Both the position numbers and the translations under genes were made by a program. Below are positions 1 to 13,591 of a DNA stretch of 64,000 nucleotides, in pieces (position 1 is the stretch's first letter; each line of letters begins with the position of its first letter). Source of the DNA: Pseudomonas thermotolerans DSM 14292 (GTDB taxonomy: Bacteria > Pseudomonadota > Gammaproteobacteria > Pseudomonadales > Pseudomonadaceae); the NCBI RefSeq assembly GCF_000364625.1, contig NZ_KB822609.1, positions 62,001 to 126,000 on the forward strand. Direction: 5' to 3'. Under the pieces are notes generated by a model. The model was not told the DNA's origin. It searched no databases and worked only from the letters and a program-made list of their open reading frames with translations.

Positions 1-3785
<3,785 letters not shown>

Positions 3786-3799
3786 GCCGGGAAGTGGTA

Positions 3800-3825
3800 A
3801 AAGGGCAGCGCAAGCTGCCCTTTCT
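3800..3825 (+). terminator. Intrinsic terminator after eno
   Basis: A perfect 10-bp stem (AAAGGGCAGC / GCTGCCCTTT) with a GCAA tetraloop starts 15 bases after the eno stop and runs into a pyrimidine-rich TCTCTTG tract. It should end most eno transcripts before ftsB. Confidence 0.85.
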
Positions 3826-3857
3826 CTTGCCTGACCAGGACGGAACCACAGCCAGCC

Positions 3858-4139
3858 ATGCGCCGAAGCCCCTATTGGTTGTTCGTCGTGCTCATCCTGC
3901 TCCTCGCCGGGCTGCAATACCGGCTGTGGGTGGGTGACGGCAGCCTCGCCCAGGTGAACAGCCTGCAGCAGCAGATCGCCGAGCAGCAGGGCGAGAACGA
4001 GCGCCTGCTCGAACGCAATCGTATCCTCGAGGCGGAAGTGATGGAGCTGAAGAAGGGCATGGAGACCGTGGAGGAGCGGGCCCGTCACGAGCTGGGCATG
4101 GTCAAGGAAGGCGAAACCCTATACCTGATTACCGAATGA
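3858..4139 (+). CDS. ftsB: Cell division protein FtsB
   Basis: Small bitopic inner-membrane protein that joins FtsL and FtsQ in the divisome. It has 93 residues. A very short cytoplasmic N-terminus (MRRSPY) leads into one transmembrane helix (roughly residues 6-24). A periplasmic leucine-zipper coiled coil follows (about 30-70), visible as NSLQQQIAEQQGENERLLERN-type heptads. The conserved C-terminal RARHELGMVKEGE segment is present. The stop overlaps the ispD start by four bases (ATGA), which implies translational coupling. Confidence 0.95.
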   Translation: MRRSPYWLFVVLILLLAGLQYRLWVGDGSLAQVNSLQQQIAEQQGENERLLERNRILEAEVMELKKGMETVEERARHELGMVKEGETLYLITE

Positions 4140-4846
4140 GCCAGGTCGAACTTCCCGCATTCTGGGCGGTGATCCCTGCCGCCGGCATCGGCTCGCGGAT
4201 GCGCGCCGACCGGCCCAAGCAGTATCTGGAACTGGCAGGACGGACCATCCTCGAACATACCCTCGACTGCTTCCTCGACCATCCGTGCCTCAAGGGCCTG
4301 GTGGTCAGCCTGGTCGCCGACGACCCCTGGTGGCCGAACCTGCCCTGCTCCCGCGACCCGCGCATCGTCTGTGCGCCGGGCGGCAAGGAGCGCGCCGACT
4401 CGGTGCTGAACGCCCTGACCCGCCTGGCCGAGCTGGGCGCCGGCGACCAGGACTGGGTGCTGGTACACGACGCGGCGCGCCCCAACCTGTCGGCCTTCGA
4501 TCTGGAGCTGTTGCTCACCGAGCTGGCCGACGATCCGGTCGGCGGTCTGCTCGCTGTGCCGGCGCGGGATACCCTGAAGCGTGCCGGCCCCGATGGGCGG
4601 GTCCGCGAGACGGTGGACCGCAGCCTCATCTGGCAGGCCTACACGCCGCAGATGTTCCGTTTCGCCGCTCTCTACCGGGCGCTCGCCGACGCACTGGTGG
4701 CTGGCGTGCCGATCACTGACGAGTCCTCCGCCCTGGAGTGGGCCGGCCAGACACCGCGCCTGGTGGAAGGCCGTGCCGACAACCTGAAGATCACCCGCCC
4801 GGAAGACCTGGACTGGCTACGCCAGCGCTGGGCCGAGCGGCGCTGA
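4136..4846 (+). CDS. ispD: 2-C-methyl-D-erythritol 4-phosphate cytidylyltransferase
   Basis: Third step of the MEP isoprenoid pathway: joins MEP with CTP to form CDP-methylerythritol. It has 236 residues. The nucleotide-binding N-terminus reads PAAGIGSRMRADRPKQYLEL with the catalytic Arg and Lys, and VLVHDAARP binds substrate near residue 110. The CTP substrate is the product of pyrG a few genes upstream, and the later MEP gene ispF lies 3.2 kb downstream. The start overlaps the ftsB stop. It is convergent with the LysR gene, with only 9 bases between stops. Confidence 0.97.
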   Translation: MSQVELPAFWAVIPAAGIGSRMRADRPKQYLELAGRTILEHTLDCFLDHPCLKGLVVSLVADDPWWPNLPCSRDPRIVCAPGGKERADSVLNALTRLAELGAGDQDWVLVHDAARPNLSAFDLELLLTELADDPVGGLLAVPARDTLKRAGPDGRVRETVDRSLIWQAYTPQMFRFAALYRALADALVAGVPITDESSALEWAGQTPRLVEGRADNLKITRPEDLDWLRQRWAERR

Positions 4847-4855
4847 GCCAGCCGC

Positions 4856-5746
4856 CTAGGCGCGGTATTCCGGTAGCTGCGCCAGCCCCGCCTTGAGCTC
4901 GTCCACCAGCTGTCTGACCTTCGGCGACAGGTGACGTTGCTGCGGATAGAGCGCCCAGACCGCGGTGTTCGGTGGCCGGTGCTGCTCCAGCAGGGAAACC
5001 AGGGCGCCGCTGCGCAGATGCTCCAGCACGTAGTAGTCCGGCAGCTGGCACAGGCCGAAGCCGCGCAGCGCCGCATCCAGCACCGCCTGGCCACTGTTGC
5101 AGCGCCAGTTGCCCTGCACGCGCAGCGACAGCTCGCGACCGTCCTGCTGGAAGGCCCAGTGGTCGGTGCTGCCGATCAGGCAGTTGTGGTGGGTCAGTTC
5201 GGACAGCGAGTGGGGGCGGCCGTAGCGCTCCAGGTAGACCGGCGAGGCGCACAGGTACATCTCCCGCGGCGCCAGGCGGGTGGCCACCAGTCGGGAATCC
5301 TGCAGGCGACCGAGGCGGATCGCCAGGTCCAGGCCCTCGTGGATCAGATCCAGAGGCCGGTTGGTCAGCTCGATCTCCACCCGCAGCAGCGGGTAGCGGG
5401 CCATGAACTGGTTGACCAGGGGCACTATGAAGCGCTCGCCATAGGCCACCGCGCAGGTCATGCGCAGCAGGCCCTTGGGTTCACTACCCAGGTCGCTGAT
5501 CGCCCGCAGGGCTTCCTCGCGGGCGTCGATCAGCCGCTGGCAGTGCTGCAGGAAGGTCTGCCCGGCCTCGGTGAGCACCACCTTGCGGGTGGTGCGGTAG
5601 AACAGGCGGGTCTGCAGGCATTCCTCGAGGCGGGCGATCTGCCGGCTGACGTGGGACGAGGACACCGCCAGGCGTTCGGCGGCGGCACTGAACTGGCCGG
5701 TCTCGGCCACCGCGACGAACTCGTCCAGACCTTCCCAGCGATTCAT
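4856..5746 (-). CDS. gfnR: LysR-family regulator, divergent from the formaldehyde genes (GfnR-like)
   Basis: LysR-type transcriptional regulator of 296 residues. The N-terminal winged helix-turn-helix (residues ~1-60) contains AVAETGQFSAAAERLAVSSSHVSRQIARLE. The remainder is a type-2 periplasmic-binding-like effector domain. It is transcribed away from adhC-fghA across a 131-bp gap with a clear dyad at 5794-5810, the usual arrangement for a LysR regulator of its neighbour. In P. aeruginosa the gene in this position (PA3630) is GfnR, the activator of glutathione-dependent formaldehyde detoxification. The function here is inferred from position and family. Confidence 0.88.
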   Translation of the reverse strand: MNRWEGLDEFVAVAETGQFSAAAERLAVSSSHVSRQIARLEECLQTRLFYRTTRKVVLTEAGQTFLQHCQRLIDAREEALRAISDLGSEPKGLLRMTCAVAYGERFIVPLVNQFMARYPLLRVEIELTNRPLDLIHEGLDLAIRLGRLQDSRLVATRLAPREMYLCASPVYLERYGRPHSLSELTHHNCLIGSTDHWAFQQDGRELSLRVQGNWRCNSGQAVLDAALRGFGLCQLPDYYVLEHLRSGALVSLLEQHRPPNTAVWALYPQQRHLSPKVRQLVDELKAGLAQLPEYRA

Positions 5747-5793
5747 GGGAACTCCTTGGGGATACGGAAGGGAAGGCTAGATTATCCCTGAAT

Positions 5794-5810
5794 AGCAATA
5801 ATGTTTTGCT
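5794..5810. promoter_or_regulatory. Dyad between LysR gene and adhC, likely LysR operator
   Basis: A perfect interrupted inverted repeat, AGCAA-N7-TTGCT, lies in an AT-rich patch between the divergent LysR gene and adhC, 68 bases upstream of the adhC ATG. Its size and position fit a LysR-type recognition site controlling both genes. This is inference from layout, not shown binding. Confidence 0.6.
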
Positions 5811-5865
5811 GTTCGCTTGATTATTTACTCACGGCAACCATCTAAACTGCCCGGCAGCTTTGTAA

Positions 5866-6990
<1,125 letters not shown>

Positions 6991-7011
6991 TTGCTGCCAA
7001 GGCAGTGGCGT

Positions 7012-7032
7012 CCCGGGCGAGTCTCGCCCGGG
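7012..7032 (+). other. Hairpin between adhC and fghA
   Basis: A perfect 9-bp GC-only stem, CCCGGGCGA / TCGCCCGGG with a GTC loop, lies between the two genes. It has no following T run, so it is more likely an mRNA-stabilising or attenuating structure than a full terminator. Confidence 0.5.
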
Positions 7033-7055
7033 CCCTGCGCTGCCGGGAGGACATT

Positions 7056-7898
7056 ATGGAAATCGTCTCCAGCAACAAGAGTTTCGGCGGCTGGCACAAG
7101 CGCTACCGGCACCGCTCCAGCAGCCTCGGCTGCGACATGGTGTTCGCCGTCTACCTACCGCCCCAGGCCGAGCAGCCGGGTGTCCGCCTGCCGGTACTCT
7201 ACTGGCTGAGCGGCCTGACCTGCACGGACGAGAACTTCATGCAGAAGGCCGGAGCGCAGCGCCTGGCCGCCGAACTGGGCTTGGTCATCGTAGCCCCCGA
7301 CACCAGCCCGCGCGGTCCGGATGTGCCGGGTGATCCGGACGGCGCCTGGGACTTCGGCCTGGGCGCTGGCTTCTACCTGAACGCCACCCGCGAGCCCTGG
7401 GCGCGCCACTACCGCATGTACGACTACGTGGTGCAGGAGCTGCCGGCGCTGATCGAGGCCAACTTCCCGGTGGACGAGCGGCGCGCCATCAGCGGTCACT
7501 CCATGGGTGGCCACGGTGCGCTGATCTGTGCCTTGAAGAACCCGGGACGCTACCGTTCGGTGTCGGCCTTCGCGCCGATCAGCAATCCGAGCAACTGTCC
7601 CTGGGGCGAGAAGGCCTTCTCCCGCTACCTGGGCGAAGACCGCAGCCTGTGGCGCGAGTGGGATGCCAGCCTGTTGCTGGCCGAGGCCAAGGAGAAGCTG
7701 CCGATCCTGGTCGACCAGGGCGACCGCGACGACTTCCTGGCCAACCAGCTCAAGCCGGAAGCCCTGCAGGCCGCCGCCAAAGCCGCCGGACACCCGCTGA
7801 CCCTGCGCATCCAGCCGGGCTACGACCACAGCTACTACTTCATCGCCAGCTTCATCGATGATCACCTGCGGCACCATGCCGCGGCTCTGGCCAGGTAG
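7056..7898 (+). CDS. fghA: S-formylglutathione hydrolase
   Basis: Hydrolyses S-formylglutathione to formate and glutathione, completing formaldehyde detoxification begun by AdhC. It has 280 residues of the esterase-D alpha/beta-hydrolase family. The nucleophile Ser is in [10 protein letters not shown] near residue 149, and the catalytic His lies in [11 protein letters not shown] near the C-terminus. The ATG at 7056 follows a good GGGAGG ribosome site; the in-frame upstream ATG at 7005 lies in the GC hairpin and lacks one. An intrinsic terminator follows. Confidence 0.96.
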   Translation: MEIVSSNKSFGGWHKRYRHRSSSLGCDMVFAVYLPPQAEQPGVRLPVLYWLSGLTCTDENFMQKAGAQRLAAELGLVIVAPDTSPRGPDVPGDPDGAWDFGLGAGFYLNATREPWARHYRMYDYVVQELPALIEANFPVDERRAISGHSMGGHGALICALKNPGRYRSVSAFAPISNPSNCPWGEKAFSRYLGEDRSLWREWDASLLLAEAKEKLPILVDQGDRDDFLANQLKPEALQAAAKAAGHPLTLRIQPGYDHSYYFIASFIDDHLRHHAAALAR

Positions 7899-7904
7899 TA
7901 CTTG

Positions 7905-7934
7905 CGGGCGCCCTCGGGCGCCCGTTTCCTTTCC
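7905..7934 (+). terminator. Intrinsic terminator after fghA
   Basis: An 8-bp stem CGGGCGCC / GGCGCCCG with a four-base loop, followed by TTTCCTTTCC, six bases after the fghA stop. Confidence 0.75.
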
Positions 7935-8047
7935 GTCGAGCCCTGTCCCGGGCGCCTGCGCTTCGTCCGGCGCCGCAGCCAGCGGCCGCACCGCGCGGAA
8001 GCTTTCGGTTAGAATCGCCGCCCGACTTCCGCAAGGCGTTTTCCATC

Positions 8048-8521
8048 ATGCGTATCGGCCATGGCTATGACGTGCACCGCTTCTGCGAGGGCGACTTCAT
8101 CACCCTCGGCGGAGTGCGCATTCCCCACCAGTTCGGGCTGCTCGCCCACTCCGACGGCGACGTGCTGCTGCATGCCCTCTGCGATGCCCTACTCGGCGCG
8201 GCGGCTCTGGGCGACATCGGCCGGCACTTCCCGGATAGCGACCCGGCCTTCAAGGGCGCCGACAGCCGGGCGCTGCTGCGTCACGTGCTCGGCCTGGTGG
8301 CCGCCAAGGGCTGGAAGGTGGGCAACGTGGACGCCACCATCGTGGCCCAGGCGCCGAAAATGGCGCCGTACATCGAGGACATGCGCCGGCTGATCGCCGC
8401 GGATCTGCAGGTCGACCTCGACCAGGTCAACGTCAAGGCCACCACCACCGAGAAGCTCGGCTTCACCGGCCGCAGCGAAGGCATCGCGGTGCATGCCGTG
8501 GCCCTGTTGCTGCCGGCATGA
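8048..8521 (+). CDS. ispF: 2-C-methyl-D-erythritol 2,4-cyclodiphosphate synthase
   Basis: Cyclises CDP-methylerythritol-2-phosphate to MEcPP in the MEP isoprenoid pathway. It has 157 residues, full family length. Metal-binding GYDVHRF at the N-terminus and the [18 protein letters not shown] region are present, as is the C-terminal [10 protein letters not shown] motif. Its stop overlaps the truD start by four bases, giving a translationally coupled ispF-truD-surE-pcm string. Confidence 0.97.
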   Translation: MRIGHGYDVHRFCEGDFITLGGVRIPHQFGLLAHSDGDVLLHALCDALLGAAALGDIGRHFPDSDPAFKGADSRALLRHVLGLVAAKGWKVGNVDATIVAQAPKMAPYIEDMRRLIAADLQVDLDQVNVKATTTEKLGFTGRSEGIAVHAVALLLPA

Positions 8522-9576
8522 ACGAACCGCAACTACTGGGCCCGCGGGCCCATGGCGAGCCCTGCGGGCAGGCCCAGCTGAAGGCCTGTGCCGAGGACTT
8601 CCAGGTGGACGAGGTGCTCGACATTGACCTGGCCGGGGAGGGCGAGCACCTCTGGCTGTGGGTCGAGAAGCGCGGCCTGAACACCGAGGAGGCCGCCCGT
8701 CGGCTGGCCCGCGCCGCCGGCCTGCCGCAGCGGGCGATCAGCTACGCCGGCCTCAAGGACCGCCAGGCGCTGACCCGCCAGTGGTTCAGCCTGCACCTGC
8801 CCGGCAAGGCCGATCCCGACCTGTCCGCTGCCGAGGGGCCGGAGCTGGCCATCCGCAAGGCCGTCCGCCACCGCCGCAAGCTGCAGCGCGGCGCCCATTC
8901 GGCCAATGGCTTCATCCTGCGCCTGACCCGCCTGCAGGCCGATCGCGCGGCTCTGGAGCAGCGCCTGCGGCGCATCCGGGCCGAGGGGGTGCCCAACTAC
9001 TTCGGCCTGCAGCGCTTCGGCATCGATGGCGGCAACATCCTGCAGGCCCGGGACTGGGCTGCGCGCCGAGAGCTGCCGGCGCAGCGTAACCTGCGCTCGC
9101 GACTGCTCTCCGCGGCGCGCAGCTACCTGTTCAACCGGGTGCTCGCCGAGCGGGTCGCCGCCGGCAGCTGGAACCGGGCGCAGGTCGGCGACCTCTTGGC
9201 CTTCACCGACAGCCGCAGCTTCTTCCCGGCCGGCGAAGCGGAGTGCGCGGACCCGCGCCTGGCGATCCTCGATCTGCATCCCACCGGACCGCTGTGGGGC
9301 CTCGGCGAGTCCCCCGCGGTCGCGGCGACACGGGAGCTGGAGCAGGGCGTGGCGGACCGGGAAGGCGTGCTCTGCGCCTGGCTGGGCGAAGCGGGCCTGG
9401 CGCACGAACGGCGCATCCTGCGCCTCCCCATCGACGGCCTGACGTGGCATTATCCCGACCCTGACGTACTGCAACTGGAATTCGTCCTGCCAGCCGGATG
9501 CTTCGCCACCGCCGTGGTGCGCGAACTGGTCGATCTGCTGCCGGCGGGACTCACGGATCATTCATGCGCATTCTGA
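8518..9576 (+). CDS. truD: tRNA pseudouridine(13) synthase
   Basis: Converts U13 of tRNA-Glu to pseudouridine. It has 352 residues. The catalytic Asp is in [14 protein letters not shown] near residue 80, and the family signature NYFGLQRFG is near residue 160. The TRUD insertion domain follows. It overlaps ispF by 4 bases and runs 13 bases past the surE ATG, so all three are co-translated. Gene order matches P. aeruginosa and E. coli. Confidence 0.96.
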   Translation: MNEPQLLGPRAHGEPCGQAQLKACAEDFQVDEVLDIDLAGEGEHLWLWVEKRGLNTEEAARRLARAAGLPQRAISYAGLKDRQALTRQWFSLHLPGKADPDLSAAEGPELAIRKAVRHRRKLQRGAHSANGFILRLTRLQADRAALEQRLRRIRAEGVPNYFGLQRFGIDGGNILQARDWAARRELPAQRNLRSRLLSAARSYLFNRVLAERVAAGSWNRAQVGDLLAFTDSRSFFPAGEAECADPRLAILDLHPTGPLWGLGESPAVAATRELEQGVADREGVLCAWLGEAGLAHERRILRLPIDGLTWHYPDPDVLQLEFVLPAGCFATAVVRELVDLLPAGLTDHSCAF

Positions 9577-10313
9577 TTTCCAACGACGACGGGGTGAACG
9601 CACCCGGCCTCGTCGCTCTACATGCTGCGCTCGAGGATTACGCCGAGTGCGTGGTGGTCGCTCCCGACCGGGACCGCAGTGGCGCCAGCAGTTCCCTGAC
9701 CCTGGATCGTCCGTTGCATCCGCAGCGCCTGCCCAACGGCTTCATCAGCATCAACGGAACCCCCACCGACTGCGTGCATCTGGGCCTCAACGGCCTGCTC
9801 GACGAGGTGCCCGACATGGTGGTATCCGGCATCAACCTGGGCGCCAACCTGGGGGATGACGTGCTCTATTCCGGTACCGTGGCCGCCGCGGTGGAAGGTC
9901 GCTTCCTCGGCCGCACGGCCTTCGCCTTCTCGCTGCTGTCGCGGCAGCCGGACAACCTGGCGACCGCCGTGCACTTCGCCCGTCTCATGGTGGAGGCTCA
10001 CGACAAGCTGGACCTGCCGCCACGCACCGTGCTCAACGTCAACATCCCCAACCTGCCGCTGGAGCGCATCCGCGGCGTGCAGTTGACCCGCCTGGGCCAC
10101 CGTGCCCGCGCCGCGGCTCCGGTCAAGTCGGTCAACCCGCGCGGCAAGGAAGGCTACTGGATCTCGGTGGCCGGCGATGCCGAGGATGGCGGACCGGGCA
10201 CCGACTTCCACGCGGTGATGCAGGGCTACGTGTCGGTCACTCCCCTGCAGCTTGACCGTACCTGTCACGAAGCGCTCGGCGGTCTGGATGCCTGGCTCGG
10301 AGGTTTGCGCTGA
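9564..10313 (+). CDS. surE: 5'/3'-nucleotidase (survival protein SurE)
   Basis: Stationary-phase survival nucleotidase that dephosphorylates nucleoside monophosphates and polyphosphate. It has 249 residues from the ATG at 9564, which opens with the metal-binding [15 protein letters not shown] signature; the longer reading with 22 more residues has no family support. The INGTPTDCV and [13 protein letters not shown] motifs are present. It overlaps truD upstream and touches pcm by one base downstream. Confidence 0.97.
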   Translation: MRILISNDDGVNAPGLVALHAALEDYAECVVVAPDRDRSGASSSLTLDRPLHPQRLPNGFISINGTPTDCVHLGLNGLLDEVPDMVVSGINLGANLGDDVLYSGTVAAAVEGRFLGRTAFAFSLLSRQPDNLATAVHFARLMVEAHDKLDLPPRTVLNVNIPNLPLERIRGVQLTRLGHRARAAAPVKSVNPRGKEGYWISVAGDAEDGGPGTDFHAVMQGYVSVTPLQLDRTCHEALGGLDAWLGGLR

Positions 10314-10354
10314 TGATTCACGGTCGCGACGAATTGCAACGTCACGGGATCGGC

Positions 10355-10990
10355 ATGACCTCGCAGCGGACCCGTGAGCGCCTGATCCAGCGGCTCTACG
10401 AAGAAGGCCTGTCCAACCCCCGGGTGCTCGAGGTGATCCGCCGCACGCCGCGTCACCTGTTCGTCGACGAAGCCCTGGCGCACCGTGCCTATGAGGACAC
10501 CGCCCTGCCGATCGGCCACAACCAGACCATCTCCCAGCCCTACATGGTCGGCCGGATGACCGAGCTGCTGCTCGCTGCCGGCCCGCTGGACAAGGTGCTG
10601 GAGATCGGCACCGGCTCCGGCTACCAGACCGCCGTGCTGGCCCAACTGGTGGAGCGGGTGTTCTCCGTGGAGCGCATCCAGGCCCTGCAGGAGCGCGCCA
10701 AGGAACGCCTGGCCCAGTTGAACATCCGCAACGTGGTGTTCCGCTGGGGCGACGGCTGGGAAGGCTGGAACGCCCTGGGGCCCTACAACGGCATCATCGT
10801 CACCGCCGCCGCGGCGGAAGTGCCCCAGGCGCTGCTCGACCAACTGGCTCCGGGCGGTCGCATGGTGATCCCGGTGGGGGCCGGTGACGTGCAGCAGCTG
10901 CAGCTGATCATCCGCGAGGAGCAGGGGTTTTCCCGGCATCTGCTGGACATGGTGCGCTTCGTGCCGCTCCTTCAGGGGCCGGCCGTTTGA
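10355..10990 (+). CDS. pcm: Protein-L-isoaspartate O-methyltransferase
   Basis: Repairs isoaspartyl residues in aged proteins by SAM-dependent methylation. I chose the ATG at 10355 ([11 protein letters not shown]), giving 211 residues, the length usual in Pseudomonas. An in-frame ATG at 10313 that touches the surE stop would add 14 residues and is possible. The SAM-binding motif I reads [16 protein letters not shown] near residue 80, and post I and II regions are visible. Part of the surE-pcm-nlpD-rpoS stress block. Confidence 0.95.
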   Translation: MTSQRTRERLIQRLYEEGLSNPRVLEVIRRTPRHLFVDEALAHRAYEDTALPIGHNQTISQPYMVGRMTELLLAAGPLDKVLEIGTGSGYQTAVLAQLVERVFSVERIQALQERAKERLAQLNIRNVVFRWGDGWEGWNALGPYNGIIVTAAAAEVPQALLDQLAPGGRMVIPVGAGDVQQLQLIIREEQGFSRHLLDMVRFVPLLQGPAV

Positions 10991-11134
10991 GCGGTCGGGT
11001 GACTTTTCGCCGCAATGCCTGTTCCATGCCCGGGATGCCAGGCCTGGACAGGACACGCATGGCGTTCTCGTTCTCATTTGGTATTTTTGATTCGATCTGC
11101 CACTAGCGCTGGGGCGTCTGAAAGGGAGACAGGG

Positions 11135-12046
11135 GTGAGGCTCGTAGCCATTCAGCAGGGGATTCGCGTGACTAGCATTCGGGGCCTCGTCGGCGGAGCC
11201 GTGCTCAGCGCCGTTCTGGCCGCTTGCAGCTCGCCGTCCGGACAGGTCCAGGTGGTGGACCGTACCAGCGGCGGCCGTGCCGCCGAGTCGGCACCCCGCC
11301 AGCCGGTGAGCAGCGGCCAGTACGTGGTACAGCGTGGCGACACGCTGTATTCCATCGCCTTCCGCTATGGCTGGGACTGGAAGGCCCTGGCGGCACGCAA
11401 CAACATCGCACCGCCCTACATCATTCGCGTCGGCCAGGTGATCCGCTTCGACGGCCGGCAGCCGGCTGCCGGCAGCGCCGTGGCCAGCCGTCCCGCCTCA
11501 AGCACTGCCAATACCTTGAAACCGGCCAGTAGCACGCCGGCCAACACCACGGCGCGTACCCAGACGCCGACTCAGCAAAAGCCGAGTACCCCGGCGCCGG
11601 CTGCTACCCCTGCTGCCCCTGCCGCCACGGCCAGCAGCACGCCGGCGAACGTCAGTCAGCCCTCGGCGCGTTCCGCATCCGGATGGCTCTGGCCCGCCAA
11701 CGGCACGCTCATCTCGCGTTTTGCATCAAACGGTAGTTTGAATAAAGGAATTGATATAGCTGGGGAATTAGGCCAGCCTGTTTTCGCTGCATCTGATGGT
11801 TCCGTGGTGTACGCCGGGAGTGGTTTACGGGGCTACGGTGAGCTGGTAATCATCAAGCACAGCGACACCTACGTGAGCGCCTACGGTCACAACCGCAGGC
11901 TGTTGGTACGGGAGGGACAGCAGGTCAAGGCCGGACAGACCATAGCGGAGATGGGCTCGACAGGAACGGACCGGGTGAAGCTCCACTTCGAGATCCGTCG
12001 CCAGGGTAAGCCAGTAGATCCCTTGCAGTATCTGCCCAAGCGTTGA
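11135..12046 (+). CDS. nlpD: Lipoprotein NlpD, LysM plus LytM domains
   Basis: Outer-membrane lipoprotein that activates periplasmic amidases during daughter-cell separation. The GTG at 11135 after AAGGGAG gives 303 residues; a GTG at 11168 is an alternative. A lipobox AVLAAC puts the lipidated Cys at about residue 31. A LysM domain (about 62-105, VQRGDTLYSIAFRYG) and a low-complexity Ala/Pro/Thr linker follow, then a C-terminal LytM/M23 domain (about 190-303). The LytM domain is catalytically degenerate: Asn occupies the zinc-His position (NKGIDIAG), as expected for NlpD. An AT-rich patch in the 3' third carries the likely rpoS promoter. Confidence 0.94.
   Translation: MRLVAIQQGIRVTSIRGLVGGAVLSAVLAACSSPSGQVQVVDRTSGGRAAESAPRQPVSSGQYVVQRGDTLYSIAFRYGWDWKALAARNNIAPPYIIRVGQVIRFDGRQPAAGSAVASRPASSTANTLKPASSTPANTTARTQTPTQQKPSTPAPAATPAAPAATASSTPANVSQPSARSASGWLWPANGTLISRFASNGSLNKGIDIAGELGQPVFAASDGSVVYAGSGLRGYGELVIIKHSDTYVSAYGHNRRLLVREGQQVKAGQTIAEMGSTGTDRVKLHFEIRRQGKPVDPLQYLPKR
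11727..11740. promoter_or_regulatory. PsrA-type operator inside nlpD
   Basis: CAAAC-GGTA-GTTTG matches exactly the published PsrA consensus (G/C)AAAC-N2-4-GTTTG(G/C), and lies about 410 bases upstream of the rpoS start. In P. putida and P. aeruginosa, PsrA activates rpoS from such a site within or near nlpD. The surrounding 80 bases are unusually AT-rich for this coding region. Confidence 0.75.
11755..11760 (+). promoter_or_regulatory. Possible -10 element of the nlpD-internal rpoS promoter
   Basis: TATAGC lies 14 bases downstream of the PsrA-type site, in the same AT-rich patch, and would place transcription start about 380 bases before the rpoS ATG. No good -35 hexamer is visible at 16-18 bp spacing, in keeping with an activator-dependent promoter. 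Tentative. Confidence 0.4.
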
Positions 12047-12145
12047 TCCGCGTCCCATTCGTCCATCGCGTCGGCGGACGAGCCCGGGGATGCCAAGGAG
12101 GCGTCGATCGGGTTCGCGGTTGAACTCAACAAGGGACTTACAATA

Positions 12146-13150
12146 ATGGCACTCAACAAAATTGAAGCGCCGGAGTTTGACTTTGACGACGAAGTTCTCC
12201 TCATGGAACCTGTCTTCGCTCTTGAGGAGGTGTTGGGCGAAGAGGCCGAGTCACCCGTCAAGCGCACAAAGCCGAAAGGTACGGCGCCGAAGCAGCACAA
12301 GTACATCGACTATACGCGTGCGCTGGATGCCACCCAGCTCTATCTCAACGAGATAGGCTTTTCCCCCCTGCTGACCCCCGAAGAGGAAGTGTACTTCGCG
12401 CGCCTGGCGCAGAAGGGCGATCCGGCGGGACGCAAGCGGATGATCGAGAGCAACCTGCGGCTGGTGGTGAAGATCGCCCGTCGCTACGTGAACCGGGGGC
12501 TTTCCCTGCTGGACCTGATTGAGGAGGGCAACCTCGGCTTGATCCGCGCAGTGGAGAAATTCGATCCGGAGCGGGGGTTCCGGTTCTCCACCTACGCCAC
12601 CTGGTGGATTCGCCAGACCATCGAGCGGGCGATCATGAACCAGACCCGGACCATCCGCCTGCCCATCCATGTGGTCAAGGAACTCAACGTCTACCTGCGG
12701 GCCGCCCGCGAGCTGACCCAGAAGCTCGACCACGAGCCTTCCGCCGAGGAAATCGCCAACCTGCTGGAAAAACCCGTGGCCGAGGTCAAGCGCATGTTGG
12801 GCCTGAACGAGCGGGTGTCCTCGGTGGACGTGTCGCTTGGTCCTGATTCCGACAAGACCCTGCTGGATACCCTGACCGACGAACGGCCTACCGATCCCTG
12901 CGAGCTGCTGCAAGACGATGACCTGTCGCAGAGCATCGACGAGTGGCTGTCCGAGCTCACTGAAAAGCAGCGCGAGGTGGTGGTGCGTCGCTTCGGCCTG
13001 CGCGGCCACGAAAGCAGCACCCTGGAGGAGGTCGGCCAGGAGATCGGCCTGACCCGTGAGCGGGTCCGGCAGATCCAGGTGGAGGCGCTCAAGCGCCTGC
13101 GCGAGATACTTGAAAAGAACGGGCTGTCGAGCGACACGCTGTTCCAGTGA
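12146..13150 (+). CDS. rpoS: RNA polymerase sigma factor RpoS (sigma-38)
   Basis: Master sigma factor of stationary phase and general stress. It has 334 residues. Acidic N-terminal region 1.1 is followed by region 1.2 ([21 protein letters not shown]), region 2 with the core-binding and -10 recognition stretch ([38 protein letters not shown] region), region 3, and region 4.2 helix-turn-helix ([23 protein letters not shown]). About 100 bases separate it from nlpD. An intrinsic terminator follows. Expression is likely fed both from nlpD read-through and from the PsrA-linked internal promoter. Confidence 0.98.
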   Translation: MALNKIEAPEFDFDDEVLLMEPVFALEEVLGEEAESPVKRTKPKGTAPKQHKYIDYTRALDATQLYLNEIGFSPLLTPEEEVYFARLAQKGDPAGRKRMIESNLRLVVKIARRYVNRGLSLLDLIEEGNLGLIRAVEKFDPERGFRFSTYATWWIRQTIERAIMNQTRTIRLPIHVVKELNVYLRAARELTQKLDHEPSAEEIANLLEKPVAEVKRMLGLNERVSSVDVSLGPDSDKTLLDTLTDERPTDPCELLQDDDLSQSIDEWLSELTEKQREVVVRRFGLRGHESSTLEEVGQEIGLTRERVRQIQVEALKRLREILEKNGLSSDTLFQ

Positions 13151-13176
13151 GCGACGGCTCCAGCCTCCAGTCAAAG

Positions 13177-13203
13177 GAACCGGCCCTGCGCCGGTTCTTT
13201 TTT
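13177..13203 (+). terminator. Intrinsic terminator after rpoS
   Basis: An 8-bp stem GAACCGGC / GCCGGTTC with a five-base loop runs directly into a run of six or more T, 27 bases after the rpoS stop. Confidence 0.92.
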
Positions 13204-13206
13204 GTT

Positions 13207-13224
13207 TGTAGGAAATTGCTTACG
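13207..13224. promoter_or_regulatory. GacA box (upstream activating sequence) of rsmZ
   Basis: TGTAGG-AAATTG-CTTACG matches the GacA-box consensus TGTAAG-N6-CTTACA with two mismatches. It lies about 185 bp upstream of the predicted rsmZ start, the distance known for rsmZ of fluorescent pseudomonads. The linker between box and promoter contains AT-rich stretches where IHF-type bending would fit. Confidence 0.8.
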
Positions 13225-13365
13225 AAGCGTGTAAGCCAGCCTCGACGGTTTGCGCCAGAAAACAGTCTAAGACTTGTTCAGCAGAAGATATAACCTGATG
13301 AATTACAAGGGATTTTTATTTTTCGGCATGGGGATTTGTCGGGCCCGGGTGGCGGGAGTGGGGAC

Positions 13366-13393
13366 TTGAGGGCGCGCGGCGACTGGGTAGTAT
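13366..13393 (+). promoter_or_regulatory. Predicted sigma-70 promoter of rsmZ
   Basis: TTGAGG at 13366-13371 and TAGTAT at 13388-13393 are separated by 16 bp and point to a start near base 13400, giving an RNA of about 137 nt to the terminator. Confidence 0.6.
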
Positions 13394-13399
13394 TGAAGG

Positions 13400-13536
13400 C
13401 GTGTCGAGGGACCGGCACAGGCCGCTAGGGAGTGGCGGTCAGGAAATCGCATGATGCGATGCATCAGGAAGATGAGCCCGGATATAAAGGGATCAGGGAG
13501 TGAAGGGTGGGCGGCCAAAAACCGCCCCTCTTTTTT
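13400..13536 (+). ncRNA. rsmZ: Regulatory small RNA RsmZ
   Basis: Small RNA that titrates RsmA/CsrA proteins. In about 137 nt it has seven GGA motifs, several exposed in predicted loops: AGGGA sits between CCGC and GCGG arms, and a perfect GATGC-GAT-GCATC hairpin sits between two AGGA motifs. It ends in a strong intrinsic terminator. A GacA box lies upstream. Position between rpoS and fdxA is exactly that of rsmZ in P. aeruginosa. The 5' end is inferred from the promoter hexamers, so it may be off by a few bases. GacS, which drives its expression through GacA, is encoded at the right end of this window. Confidence 0.88.
13509..13536 (+). terminator. Intrinsic terminator of rsmZ
   Basis: A 6-bp stem GGGCGG / CCGCCC with a seven-base A-rich loop is followed by CTCTTTTTT. 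Confidence 0.9.
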
Positions 13537-13544
13537 ATCCGGAC

Positions 13545-13575
13545 AATGGAAAAGGCCCGCAGTGCGCGGGCCTTT
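13545..13575 (-). terminator. Intrinsic terminator after fdxA
   Basis: On the minus strand, AAAGGCCCGC / GCGGGCCTTT forms a 10-bp stem with a short loop, followed by a T-rich tail. It ends the fdxA transcript head-on with rsmZ. Confidence 0.8.
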
Positions 13576-13591
13576 AGCGTTTTTCGAGGGC

